A stretch of 64,000 nt of DNA from Nocardia sp. NBC_01329 (GCF_035956715.1 NZ_CP108381.1:868001-932000), one strand, 5' to 3'. Shown: positions 39,960 to 48,335, counted from the first letter of the stretch. Notes: generated by a model not told the origin, from the sequence alone. Translations and numbers: made by a program.

Positions 39960-41429
39960 TCACGACAGATCGAGATGGCGTAGTCGCGGCCACAGCTCCT
40001 GCCACGAATCCCGCCGGTCGCGGCACAGCCACACCGTGTAGTCCGCCTCGTCGTCCTGATCCGCGTCGGTGTCGATCAGTTCATCGCACAACTCGAAATG
40101 GTCGCGGAGTTCGTCAGGTGCCGTACCGAGGTAGAGCACGTTGCGCGCGGAATCCGGCGGCGGCGGAAAATAGCCGTAGCTGCGGTTGGTGCTGTAGACC
40201 GCCGGGAGCGCACCGGCCGGGGAGTGCACGTCGAGGTACGCGGCGTAGATATAGGACTGCCCGAGGACGACTGTGGTCTCGCGCTCGCCGGCCGGTAGCG
40301 TGTCGTAGGCGGTAACGGTGCGGTGGGTGATCGCTCGAGGAACGTCGGGTGTCACGGCACCGGCCGAGAGGACCAGCATGCCCACGCCCGTGGCGATTCC
40401 GAGTCCGTAGGCGATCCGGGGTCCCCAGCCCAGGCGGCCACCGGCCGCCTGGCGCTGCTGGAGTCCCACTGTCCCCGCGGCGAACAGCACTCCGTAGAGC
40501 CCGCCGAGGTAGTAGGGGCGGCCGATCGTGACGACGAAGACGAGGTAGAGCACTACCGCGGTCACACCCAGAAAACGGTAGGCCCGCAGTTCTTCGGCGC
40601 GCAGCAGCCGCCACACCCCGTACAGGGCCGGTACCATGCCCGCGAACCCGGCCAGGGCGATGAGCGATACGGCCACCCCCGGCCGGCCGGCGTACAGGGC
40701 CTCGGCCTCGGCGGCCACCACCGTCCCCATACGCAACTGGGGCCAGCCGTGGACGGCCTGCCACCAGAGTGTTGGTAGTGCGATGAGCAGGCCTACCCCG
40801 GCACCCACCCACAGCAGCGGCCGGCGCAGCAGATCACGCGGCCCGAAGACAGCCACCGTCACCAGCAGAACCACGCACAGCAGCAGTACCTGGAATTTGG
40901 TTTCGGCGGCCACACCGGCGACAACCCCCATCGCGAGCAACAATCGGTCCTCGCGTACGCGAATCCATCGCACCAGCAACCAGATGAGCAGCAGCCACTG
41001 CACCGGCTCCAAGGTGTACGGGGTGAGCCAGTGGCCGGCCATGGTCACCCACAGTGCCGTGGCCTGGGCGAGTGCGGCGAGCGTCTGCGCGCGCCGGTCA
41101 CCACCGAATTCCCTGGCAATGAGGGCGACGACGACGACCGCGCCGGCGGTCGCGAGCACCGCGGGCAAGCGGAGCGCCACCAGCGAACCCGGGGCGAGCC
41201 AGTCGGCCAGCGCGGCGAGCGCCGGGGCCACAGGCGGTTGGTCGGCCGATCCCCAATCCAGGTGGTGCCGGCCGATCGCCAGCATGTAGGCCTCGTCGAA
41301 CCAATATCCGCCGATGGCGCTGCAGGCAAGCTGGGCGAGCGCGACGACGACCGCGACGATTCCCACCGGTTTGCCCGCGAACTCGGAGACCACCGAGGTG
41401 GCCGGCCGGGACTGTATCGCTGCGCGCAC
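39960..41429 (-). CDS. GT39/PMT-type membrane glycosyltransferase-like protein
   Basis: 489 residues from GTG 41429, which has GGAGG at 5 nt spacing. At least ten transmembrane helices. The first extracytoplasmic loop has GYWFDEAYML and WGSADQPPVAP, the acidic motif of polyprenyl-phosphate-dependent mannosyltransferases/ArnT-like enzymes; the C-terminal soluble domain contains TVVLGQSYIYAAYLDVHSP. Likely transfers a sugar from a lipid-linked donor to an envelope acceptor; donor and acceptor unknown. Long 3' extracytoplasmic tail has two Cys pairs. Confidence 0.85.
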   Translation of the reverse strand: MRAAIQSRPATSVVSEFAGKPVGIVAVVVALAQLACSAIGGYWFDEAYMLAIGRHHLDWGSADQPPVAPALAALADWLAPGSLVALRLPAVLATAGAVVVVALIAREFGGDRRAQTLAALAQATALWVTMAGHWLTPYTLEPVQWLLLIWLLVRWIRVREDRLLLAMGVVAGVAAETKFQVLLLCVVLLVTVAVFGPRDLLRRPLLWVGAGVGLLIALPTLWWQAVHGWPQLRMGTVVAAEAEALYAGRPGVAVSLIALAGFAGMVPALYGVWRLLRAEELRAYRFLGVTAVVLYLVFVVTIGRPYYLGGLYGVLFAAGTVGLQQRQAAGGRLGWGPRIAYGLGIATGVGMLVLSAGAVTPDVPRAITHRTVTAYDTLPAGERETTVVLGQSYIYAAYLDVHSPAGALPAVYSTNRSYGYFPPPPDSARNVLYLGTAPDELRDHFELCDELIDTDADQDDEADYTVWLCRDRRDSWQELWPRLRHLDLS

Positions 41430-41568
41430 ATCGACCTCCGTTGTTGAACTACCACCTGAGATTCTGAGCCATGACGAGGTCCGGCGCATCCTCCGTAGCG
41501 TGTGCTCCGGGCGCGACCGGGGAGGGACGCCGCCGCGCCGCTCTCATCCGTTGGGATGAAGACCGGAA

Positions 41569-41640
41569 TCCGACACCGCCGAATTCGGTGGTTACTGTCG
41601 GGCCCGCGTGTAATCGACGCCTATACCGATAAAAATCCTG
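41569..41640 (+). pseudogene. degenerate partial copy of ilvC 3' region
   Basis: About 55 nt match ilvC 39489-39543 at roughly 86% with one base deleted; one frame still reads [14 protein letters not shown] against [14 protein letters not shown] in IlvC. The similarity fades downstream. Too short to function. Confidence 0.85.
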
Positions 41641-41754
41641 ATGCGATGCCCTCTCCGGATTGGCATTGCGGGCGGACTCCGGAAGTCCGGCGCTGTTGAG
41701 ATTCTTCGCGGTCCCCGGTCGGTACAGCCGATAACCGCACCCGAGGAGAGCATC

Positions 41755-42300
41755 ATGCCCGCTACCTACACCTTCGACGTCTTCTCCAGCCTCTACGGCT
41801 ACGGCTCTTACGGCGAAGGCGGCGACTGGGGTGGCTACTGGGGCAAACAGGGCCCGGAACTGCTCGGCCACCGTTTCGCACTGTTCGGTGCCGAGCAGCG
41901 GATGGTATTCGGCGCCGATACCTTTCGGCAGTTCGTCGAAATGCTCGGCGCGGTCGATAAGGAGTCCGGGGCGACCCCTGGGTCACCCGGATGCGGAACC
42001 TGCCCGCGACGGTGGTGTCGAGCACCTTGGAAGAACCGCTCGACTGGCCGGACGCTACCGTCGCGAGTGGGGACGCTGTCGATATCGTCGCCCTGCTCGA
42101 GGCGGAGTCCGAGGTGCCGTTGCGGTCGCACGGCAGCCTGTCGCTGAACTGGGCGCTGATGGCCGCCGGCCTGGTCGACCGGGTGCAGGTGACGATCTTC
42201 CCGGTGATCACCGGGCGGACCGGAGCGGAGCCCGTCCTGCGGGGTGTCGACGATTTCGATCTCGAGCTGATCGAGAGCCGGACACTGCCGTCGCCGCGCT
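41755..42300 (+). pseudogene. dihydrofolate-reductase-like (RibD C-terminal domain) gene, frameshifted and truncated
   Basis: ATG 41755 has GAGGAG upstream and begins a recognisable reductase: TYTFDVFSSLYGYGSYGEGGDWGGYWGK, MVFGADTFRQFVEML. Near 41965 the frame is lost; a different frame continues the same protein (DPWVTRMRNLPATVVS, LRSHGSLSLNWALMAAGLVDRV, DDFDLELIESRTL). The normal C-terminal strand after ESRTL is missing because the sequence runs into the 3' end of the convergent TetR gene. About 180 residues would be expected if intact. Dead gene, or sequencing error plus truncation. Confidence 0.8.
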
Positions 42301-42880
42301 ACGGGGTGACGCCGCCGAGCACCATATCCACCGCTGCGTCGATATCTGCTGCCTCGACAGGTTCGGCGCGCAGGAACAGGCGGAACCAGATCGCGCCCGC
42401 GAGCATATCCATGACCAGCCGCGGGTCGGTCGCGGCGTCGAGTTCACCGCGTTCCACCGCCCGCTGGAATATCGGATGTTCGCGGGCGGCGCGGTCCGCG
42501 AAGAACATTCGCCCGACCGCGGCCAGTGACGGTCGCCGAGGCGAGGCCGCCAGCACCGCGGTCGCGATGGGGGCGGTCGAAGTATCGGTGAGGAGGTCGC
42601 GAATACTGCGGGTCGTCTCGATCAGGTCGCCGCGCAGACTGCCGGTATCGGGCACCCGGAAAGCGAGCAGTTCCGAGCCGGCCAGGGCAGCGGCGAGTAC
42701 CTCGTCCTTGGACTTCCACCACCGGTAGAGCGTGGTCTTGTTGACGCCTGCGTGAAGTGCGACCGACTCCATGGTCAGTCCCTCGTATCCCTCGGTGGCG
42801 AGAAGTCCGAGGGCCGCCGCGAAGATCTCCTCGGCACGCCGGGGCCGGCCGATTGCGCCCGGATCCGCTGACTGGTCCAT
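42299..42880 (-). CDS. TetR-family regulator with palindromic operator
   Basis: 193 residues from ATG 42880. HTH region RRAEEIFAAALGLLATEGYEG...MESVALHAGVNKTTLYRWWKSK, then a TetR_C_33-like domain. The promoter is clear: TAATCT ends 6 nt before the ATG (leaderless) and the palindrome CGCAACGTTGCG lies just upstream, where a repressor would block RNA polymerase. The same 17-bp sequence precedes the alpha/beta hydrolase at 51388, making that gene the likely target. Confidence 0.9.
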   Translation of the reverse strand: MDQSADPGAIGRPRRAEEIFAAALGLLATEGYEGLTMESVALHAGVNKTTLYRWWKSKDEVLAAALAGSELLAFRVPDTGSLRGDLIETTRSIRDLLTDTSTAPIATAVLAASPRRPSLAAVGRMFFADRAAREHPIFQRAVERGELDAATDPRLVMDMLAGAIWFRLFLRAEPVEAADIDAAVDMVLGGVTP

Positions 42881-42890
42881 GAGCTCAGAT

Positions 42891-42907
42891 TACAACGCAA
42901 CGTTGCG
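42891..42907. promoter_or_regulatory. TetR operator, left copy of 17-bp repeat
   Basis: TACAACGCAACGTTGCG, containing the dyad CGCAACGTTGCG (42896-42907), 11-27 bp upstream of the TetR start. Identical to 51354-51370. Confidence 0.75.
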
Positions 42908-42991
42908 GGGGTTCCGGTGGTAACCGCCGAGAATCGGGCGGATATGGATACAGTCCCTGGTTGGAAACCGTCGACAACCCGAGACGAGCCC

Positions 42992-43105
42992 TCACCAGCC
43001 TGCCTTGTCACAGTTGAGGAAAGCAACGAACTGTCCGAAGGAGCCGTCGAGGCCATACATGCCCGGCCTCTTGCTGACCTCAACGAACAACTGCCGGTAG
43101 TCCAC
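42992..43105 (-). pseudogene. N-terminal fragment of a conserved actinobacterial protein
   Basis: GTG 43105 opens a frame beginning VDYRQLFVEVSKRPGMYGLD and ending after 37 residues at TGA 42992. The N-terminal pattern (YRQLF-EV-KRPGMYGLDGSFG-F-AF) is that of a larger uncharacterised actinobacterial family; the remainder is absent. A broken gene at the left edge of the mosaic region. Confidence 0.6.
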
Positions 43106-43180
43106 GAAGCACCCGTTTTACGCTGAAATGGAACCCTGTCGAATCATCGGAGGGGTACCGCTGGACCAGATATGCACGCG

Positions 43181-43204
43181 CATCGGCATCGGCATCGGCA
43201 TCGG
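43181..43204. repeat. four CATCGG hexamer repeats
   Basis: Short simple-sequence run (CATCGG x4) in non-coding sequence; no function evident. Confidence 0.8.
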
Positions 43205-43363
43205 CAGTGCGTTGAGCGGCCGCGCGGGCCATGGTTCGGGATGCTGACTATCCACCGATACGGACGGGCCTCGGCCGCCGACCGATGTCCGAGAATTCGC
43301 GCGACGGTTGAATACGCGAGCTCACCAGTCGGGGACCCCAACTAGATGAGTAAGTCCGAAGTC

Positions 43364-43436
43364 CGGTCAGTGTTTGTAGGAGATGAGTGACCGGGTGAGG
43401 GTTTGGCCGGTGGTGCGATTGTCGCAGATCGAGGCG
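43364..43436 (-). mobile_element. IS982-type transposase 3'-end remnant
   Basis: About 70 bp closely match 43904-43980, the 3' end of the larger IS982-like remnant, in the same orientation (shared GGTCAGTG ... GAGTGACCGGGTGA type blocks). Only the terminal codons of the transposase are left. Confidence 0.7.
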
Positions 43437-43456
43437 CTATCTCCGCTGCCGAATTG

Positions 43457-43870
43457 CTACGAAGTGATCAGTCGCGGCCGGGTATCTGGGCGTCCGTAGA
43501 CCAGGATGCGCGGCAGCACTTCCCGCAAGCGTGCCACGTCCGCTGCCGGCGCACGCAGCAACGCCTCGACAACGGGATCGGTCAGGCCGAGATCGTCCAG
43601 CGACTCGGGATCCAAGGTCACCCGAAGCACGTCGTCGGTCAGCTCCACGTCGCGTACGCAGCCGTAGGCAGTGCCCTGATCGGGCGTAACAAGGCAATGC
43701 GTGTCCATGCCCAGCGACACGTCCTGTTCGTCGGGCTCATCGAAGTCGCACATGAACAACAAGGAGAACCCCTCTTCGTCATTCGACTCCGCCACGCCCG
43801 CCATCATGCAATCGTCTATATCTGGATCATCGAGCCCGCACACAACCAGCGCCGTGAACCTGTACACCAT
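43457..43870 (-). CDS. Imm10-like immunity protein
   Basis: 137 residues from ATG 43870. Pattern YRFTALVVCG, GVAESNDEEGFSLLFMCDF, MDTHCLVTPDQGTAYGCV, VLRVTLDPESLDDLGL matches the Imm10 family of immunity proteins that neutralise polymorphic toxins. No toxin gene is adjacent; it lies between two same-orientation IS982 remnants, so it is an orphan, perhaps carried in by recombination. It could protect against toxins of competing strains. Confidence 0.7.
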   Translation of the reverse strand: MVYRFTALVVCGLDDPDIDDCMMAGVAESNDEEGFSLLFMCDFDEPDEQDVSLGMDTHCLVTPDQGTAYGCVRDVELTDDVLRVTLDPESLDDLGLTDPVVEALLRAPAADVARLREVLPRILVYGRPDTRPRLITS

Positions 43871-43903
43871 GCACGTGTTCTAGCATGCTCGCCTGATCCG
43901 AGG

Positions 43904-44575
43904 GTCGGTCAGTGGCCGTAGGCGATCAGTGACCGGGTGACGGGTGCGCCGGTGGTGTGGTTGCGCCAGATCGCGGTGGCCATCGCCAACACGCGCTGGG
44001 CGACGCGGATCGCGACACCCTGAAACGAGGGTCCGCTGGTCTTCCAGGTCGAGTTGGCCTTTGAGGGTGTCGTCGACCGACTCGATCAGCTGACGCACCT
44101 TCTTCAACAGCGGTTCACCGTAGCGGGCCTTCTCGTCCTTGCGCGAGGGCCGCAGCGTGGTGATCCCGTACTCACCCACCGGGGTCTCGAACTCCCGGCC
44201 CGCGCAACCCTTGTCACAGATCAGCAGAATGCCCTCATCCCTCACCCGGCACCGCGGCATCGGCCTCCAGCATCGCCGAAAGCACTTCGCGCTCACCGAT
44301 TTCAGGGCCGGCCAGAGCCCACAGGATCGGCATCCCGGTCGGGGTGCACACCAGATACAGTTTCAGCCCCCAGTAGAACCGCGAGTGCGACGCGCAGTAG
44401 CCGCACCACCTCCGAACGCTTCACCGTGGGCCGGCACGCCCCGCACGGCACCGGGGTGGAGTCCACGATCCAGCAGTCATCGAGCCAGAAATCACTCGAC
44501 CGCGCCAGCACCCGGATCACCCGCTTGACCAGACCCAGCGCGTTCCGGAGTCGCTTGTTATGTGCGGACTCAACC
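43904..44575 (-). pseudogene. IS982-family transposase, multiply frameshifted and 5' truncated
   Basis: Reading right to left across three frames: FWLDDCWIVDSTPVPCG...RPTVKRS, then GYCASHSRFYWGLKLYLVCTP...EREVLSAML, then ILLICDKGCAGREFE...LRPSRKDEKARYGEPLLKKVRQ, then FQGVAIRVAQRVLAMATAIWRN to a stop at about 43914. At least three frameshifts; the N-terminal about 100 residues are missing. The two Asp residues of the DDE triad are visible (VDSTP, CDKG). Inactive. Confidence 0.85.
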
Positions 44576-44750
44576 TCTGAACTGGCGCAACTGCCCCGAT
44601 TTCACGGGCGACTCACGAAACTATGTGCGGTAGCGTCTCGGTCGGCGTGGCACTCGGCCTCTCGGAAGCCCAACCGGGTGCTGCCGGAACATTTCACGCA
44701 GATGGTCCTCGGCCCTGACGTTCAGCCTGCCGAAACCTCCGGGCAGGTGG

Positions 44751-45065
44751 CTACTTCGCGCGCAAAGTCGCGACTTCGGCGGCCAGCACGGCCATGTCGC
44801 GGACGTGGGTGTAATACGTGGTCGCGTACTCGTCTTCGATCGCCGGGAGAACCTTCTCGAACACCGCCGTCATCCGCATCAGACCCGTGTGATAAGGCTC
44901 GTTGAGTGGGCCTTCAAGGACGCGTGCGGCATAGCTGTAGGCATCCGAGTCGAGCAGCACCATGTCCCAGCCCTCGATGCTCAGGCCGCGGAAGCCGGGC
45001 GGAAACGGCCTGGCCATGTGCTCGGCCAACATCTCTGAGAGCGTATCGAGTTTCTCTTCGAACAT
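44751..45065 (-). CDS. hypothetical protein in mosaic region
   Basis: 104 residues from ATG 45065, acidic and helical (MFEEKLDTLSEMLAEHMARPFPPG; ending VRDMAVLAAEVATLRAK). No signal, membrane segment or recognised domain. It is intact among gene fragments, like the Imm10 gene, and may be another immunity-type cargo gene, but this is speculation. No clear ribosome site. Confidence 0.5.
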   Translation of the reverse strand: MFEEKLDTLSEMLAEHMARPFPPGFRGLSIEGWDMVLLDSDAYSYAARVLEGPLNEPYHTGLMRMTAVFEKVLPAIEDEYATTYYTHVRDMAVLAAEVATLRAK

Positions 45066-45084
45066 GCCGGAGATCGTGACACGG

Positions 45085-45282
45085 TCAGCAGCCCTCGTTC
45101 GATTCGCGTCCCCCAGATCGAACGTCGTGGCACATTGCCGCCGCTGTCACGGTGGCTTCTCTCACCGCGTTCGATCGCGGAATGGATAGGCCCGACGTGC
45201 GCGGCGACAACAACCAGCCGTGGCACCGGCGGCAGTGCGCGACCAGCTTCACGGTGGGCCGATTCTCAGCGACCCCGGCCAT
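45085..45282 (-). CDS. small CxxC protein fused from inverted zinc-finger halves
   Basis: 65-residue frame from ATG 45282 (GGAGGAG 6 nt upstream): MAGVAENRPTVKLVAHCRRC, then HGWLLSPRTSG and unrelated residues antisense to the plus-strand zinc-finger copy. The first half resembles small zinc-ribbon proteins found next to actinobacterial integrase genes; the expected distal GPxC cysteine is missing. Probably a non-functional junction product despite its good ribosome site. Confidence 0.35.
   Translation of the reverse strand: MAGVAENRPTVKLVAHCRRCHGWLLSPRTSGLSIPRSNAVREATVTAAAMCHDVRSGGRESNEGC
45127..45206 (+). pseudogene. zinc-finger fragment, plus-strand copy
   Basis: Two frames give VAHCRRCH then RWLLSPRSIAEWIGPTCAA, a C-x2-C ... 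GPTC small zinc-ribbon with a frameshift in the middle. A homologous half lies inverted at 45205-45260. Confidence 0.5.
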
Positions 45283-45386
45283 ATCCATCTCCTCCGGCCC
45301 GGACACATACACCGACGAGCACCGGATCCACCCACCGCGGCACCCCGGGCCGCCCGAAACGGCCCAGCGACAGGGAGCAATCACCT

Positions 45387-45605
45387 GCCTACTGCCTCAC
45401 CTGGCACCTCGGATTGCTCGGTATCGCGCTCGAACACATCCGCGCCGACCGCGTCCTTCGCGAGTCACTCGCGTCTCGCGCCGATCCACTACATCTGGCG
45501 CACACTTTCGGACTCAGCGACAAGACCGCGCTCGCCTACGCAACCATCGCGCGGTCGCTGATGCAGCGCCCCGCTGAAACTTCGCGGCATTCGACACAGC
45601 GGTCG
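45387..45605 (+). pseudogene. C-terminal fragment of an integrase-associated ORF
   Basis: Frame reads LEHIRADRVLRESLASRADP, LHLAHTFGLSDKTALAYATI, ARSLMQRPAE, which resembles the C-terminal block of long actinobacterial tyrosine-recombinase-linked ORFs (DPLHLAAVFG-S-KTA-RYA). No start or catalytic part is present. A second, shorter copy of the same block lies at 47391-47480. Confidence 0.5.
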
Positions 45606-45606
45606 A

Positions 45607-46122
45607 TCAGTGATCGCTGGTCTGGTCACCAGGGGCAAGTTGAGCTCTGCAGGCCCTCTGGATCTCATACGTGAGTTGCTGTTCCGTTCGTCCCCAGCCC
45701 GCTCCCCACTCGTCCTGGAGATGAAAGATCTGGCCCAGCGGAAGTGCGGTGACACTGTCGGCATAGCCGGACCGGTCGACGATCTCGCACACTTTGTCGA
45801 GTACCCATCTTTCGGTGGCTCGGTTATCGGCATGCATGCGCGCGAGTTTGGTGAACGCCACTCGGGCCGCGGCCGCATCCGAGTCCGGGACAACTACAGC
45901 GCAGTCGGCCAACGCCGCAGGAAGCGTGTCGTGCACCTCATGCGTATCAGTGCCGGTCAACCCAGCCAAGGTCCTGAGCGCTTCACCGTCATGGCCCTGA
46001 ACGAGCCAGTGCGCTGCCCAGACCGGGATCCGTTCGGACCGGATAGTGTCGAGCGCCACCCATGCGGCGACCAACTCCGGTGTCGGTACCTCGCCGGAGT
46101 CGGGTGCGGGCCAGTCGTGCAT
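45607..46122 (-). CDS. hypothetical protein
   Basis: 171 residues from ATG 46122 (GTG 46146 would add eight). N-terminus MHDWPAPDSGEVPTPELVAA, central acidic helical region, C-terminus LTYEIQRACRAQLAPG. No known domain recognised. Soluble. Convergent with the integrase fragment, just upstream of an HxlR gene on the same strand; unlikely to be co-transcribed with it given the gap of about 120 nt. Confidence 0.55.
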   Translation of the reverse strand: MHDWPAPDSGEVPTPELVAAWVALDTIRSERIPVWAAHWLVQGHDGEALRTLAGLTGTDTHEVHDTLPAALADCAVVVPDSDAAAARVAFTKLARMHADNRATERWVLDKVCEIVDRSGYADSVTALPLGQIFHLQDEWGAGWGRTEQQLTYEIQRACRAQLAPGDQTSDH

Positions 46123-46240
46123 GCCGACCAGGATGCCTGACCTCACGGTAAGGGCCGTACCCAGATACGGGATGCGGCCCGGTCATCGATCGTCTCTGCC
46201 CGGCGCGCCGCTGTTCCAGTCGGAGCGGCGCATGGCGGGT

Positions 46241-46636
46241 TCACTCCTCCTCGTCGTGACGCTCGCGCGCGGCGACGATGTCCCCGATCCGGTGCGTGAT
46301 CCACTCGACCAGACCGCCGAGCGTCATCGCCAGCTCACGCCCGATGGGGGTGAGCGAGTAGGTCACCTGGGGCGGCACCGTGGGTTCGACCTCACGGGCG
46401 ATCAGTCCGTCCCGCACGAAGACCTGCAGATTCTGGGACAGCATCTTCTCGCTGATGCCGCCGATCCTGTCCCGCAGCACGTAGAAGCGCATCGGCCCCT
46501 CCTGCAACGAGGCCAGAATCAGCACGCCCCAGCGGCTGCTGACATGGTTCAGCACCGTGCGGGCCGGGCAGTCCGCCGTGAATGCGTCGCTCATCGCGAC
46601 GGCTTTGCCGTCCTTGACCTCAGCTTTGGCGTCCAC
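46241..46636 (-). CDS. HxlR-family winged-helix regulator
   Basis: 131 residues. HxlR domain pattern CPARTVLNHVSSRWGVLIL, LRDRIGGISEKMLSQNLQ, GLIAREVEPTVPPQVTYSLT. A Cys near the N-terminus could sense oxidants or aldehydes as in HxlR/HypR proteins. GTG 46636 has TAAGCT 6 nt upstream (leaderless); ATG 46594 is a shorter alternative. Divergent from a FrnE-type oxidoreductase, with TACC-GCAA-GGTA in the gap. Confidence 0.88.
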   Translation of the reverse strand: MDAKAEVKDGKAVAMSDAFTADCPARTVLNHVSSRWGVLILASLQEGPMRFYVLRDRIGGISEKMLSQNLQVFVRDGLIAREVEPTVPPQVTYSLTPIGRELAMTLGGLVEWITHRIGDIVAARERHDEEE

Positions 46637-46699
46637 ATCCGTAGCTTACCGCAAGGTATGCCCTTACGAAAAGAAAGCCGACCCTCTACCGTGGTGTCC

Positions 46700-47350
46700 A
46701 TGATCGAAATTACTGTGGAGATCTGGTCCGACGTCGTCTGCCCCTGGTGCTACATCGGCAAGCGTCGCTTCGAGGCCGCCCTGGAGCGGTTCGAGCACCG
46801 CGACTCCGTCACGGTCACCTGGCGGAGCTTCGAGCTGGACCCCGACGGGCCCCGGGACGGCAGGCTGACGATTCCCCAATGCATGCAGCGCGACCTCGGC
46901 ATGTCTCCCGAGCAGGCCGCCGCGGGCATGGCGATGGTCACCCAGCTCGCCGCCGAGGTGGGGCTGGAGTACCACCTGGAGAACGCGGTGCCGGTCAACA
47001 CCTTCGATGCGCACCGACTCATCCACTTCGGCGAGCACCGCTCGCTCGGAGAGCCGGTACGCGAGCGACTGCTGCGGGGATACGCGGCCGAAGGGGCCTA
47101 CCTGGGCGACCGGCAGACGCTGGTCCGGCTCGGCAGCGAGGCCGGGCTCGACACCGAGGAGGTGAAGGCGCTGCTGGACGGCGACCGGTTCGGCGACTCC
47201 GTGCGCGCCGACGAGCGGCGCGCCGCCCGGCTCGGAGTCACCGGCGTTCCCAGCTTCTCCTTCACCGGACGGCGAGCCGTCTCCGGCGCTCTCTCCGTCG
47301 CCGACATCCTCGGGCGGCTACAGGACGCCGTGCTGCCGGCCAAGGCCTGA
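46700..47350 (+). CDS. DsbA-family FrnE-like oxidoreductase
   Basis: 216 residues. Thioredoxin-fold protein of the FrnE group with CPWC (residues 14-17) in VVCPWCYIGKRRFEAAL and the distal cis-Pro in VTGVPSFSF. No signal peptide, so cytoplasmic. TACCGT ends 7 nt before the ATG (leaderless). Divergent from and probably controlled by the HxlR regulator, a common pair. Codon choice is rich in CTC/GAG and lacks the GATATC style of the flanking core genes, suggesting transfer. Confidence 0.88.
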   Translation: MIEITVEIWSDVVCPWCYIGKRRFEAALERFEHRDSVTVTWRSFELDPDGPRDGRLTIPQCMQRDLGMSPEQAAAGMAMVTQLAAEVGLEYHLENAVPVNTFDAHRLIHFGEHRSLGEPVRERLLRGYAAEGAYLGDRQTLVRLGSEAGLDTEEVKALLDGDRFGDSVRADERRAARLGVTGVPSFSFTGRRAVSGALSVADILGRLQDAVLPAKA

Positions 47351-47390
47351 CACGAGCTCCACGCTGCCTTCTTCGCCCCTGCGGAACGGG

Positions 47391-47480
47391 ATCGCGTTCG
47401 GGCTCAGCGAAAAGACCGCAGTCGACTACAGCGTGCTCGCCCGAAACCTCATGCAGCGGCCCATAGAAGCTGCCGACGAC
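47391..47480 (+). pseudogene. second fragment of integrase-associated ORF
   Basis: FGLSEKTAVDYSVLARNLMQ followed by RPIE, parallel to FGLSDKTALAYATIARSLMQ-RPAE at 45507-45581. Same orientation; together the two fragments bracket 45.6-47.4 kb. Confidence 0.55.
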
Positions 47481-47675
47481 CGCTGTCTGTTCCGCATGCA
47501 CTTTGCGGTCGATGAAACGGGTGACCTGCGGCCCGAAATCTGACTCGCCACGGTCTGTGGCTCCGATTGTTCGGAGTTGGGTTGCGGATTGCGGGACTGG
47601 GGTTTCCCTGGCCTCCGCGCAGGCCGTTGATCGCCGTCGAGGATTCGGCAAGGGGGCACTGGTTAGGCTTCCGGC

Positions 47676-48335
47676 ATGGTCGCGACTCACCCCGAGCTTC
47701 CAGGCGGACCGGACAAGCGGCGATTCTGGTCACGGCCACCCGGGTATCTACTGCTCTCCTGCATCGTCGTGCCCTCTCTGGGCATACTCGTCTGGTCGAG
47801 TAATCCTGGCGGCACCGAGCCCGGGCTGAGATTGTTCTTGATCAGCGTGCTGGCAATTCTCGTGGTTGCGCTCTGCTACCTCGTCCGCGGCATCGTCTAC
47901 TTGACTCTGTCGTTCCGGTCCCGGCGGTTTGGAGTACGTGAGCTCTGCCTCCTGCTTGCGCCCTCGCTGGTGGTCGCACTCACGGCGGTCGCGTGGAGCA
48001 CAAACCTGCCGATGGTTGTGCGTTGGTCTGTTTCGGCGCACGCATTCGACGATTCCGCACGGCAGGTGCGTGGTGGTGTCGCTCCGCGGACGTTCGACGG
48101 TGACTGGCTCGGGCTCTACCGCATCCACAGGGTGGAACGCGACAACGATGGCATCTACTTCATGACCGGCCCCAGCTCGGACAACTGTATGGACGGGAGC
48201 GGAGGATTCGCTCATCTCCCCGGCGGACCGCCCGAGGTGGGCCAATACGGTCACCACCTCGGCGGTGACTGGTACCACTTCTGCCTCGATGGCGGACTGG
48301 TTCGAGTGCCAGACCACCCAATGACATCGCGCTAG
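47676..48335 (+). CDS. hypothetical membrane protein
   Basis: 219 residues from ATG 47676; TAGGCT ends 6 nt upstream (leaderless). Three transmembrane helices in the first 110 residues (LLLSCIVVPSLGILVW; LFLISVLAILVVALCYLVRG; LCLLLAPSLVVALTAVAW), then an outside or cytoplasmic domain with two Cys (SDNCMDGSGG, WYHFCLDGG). The GGxxHLPGGPP...GHHLGGDWYHF pattern recurs in orphan actinobacterial proteins. Function unknown. Confidence 0.6.
   Translation: MVATHPELPGGPDKRRFWSRPPGYLLLSCIVVPSLGILVWSSNPGGTEPGLRLFLISVLAILVVALCYLVRGIVYLTLSFRSRRFGVRELCLLLAPSLVVALTAVAWSTNLPMVVRWSVSAHAFDDSARQVRGGVAPRTFDGDWLGLYRIHRVERDNDGIYFMTGPSSDNCMDGSGGFAHLPGGPPEVGQYGHHLGGDWYHFCLDGGLVRVPDHPMTSR

Noticed and set aside
43181..43204. 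CATCGG repeats as regulatory element
   Set aside because: Only four short units, no neighbouring gene start and no symmetry.
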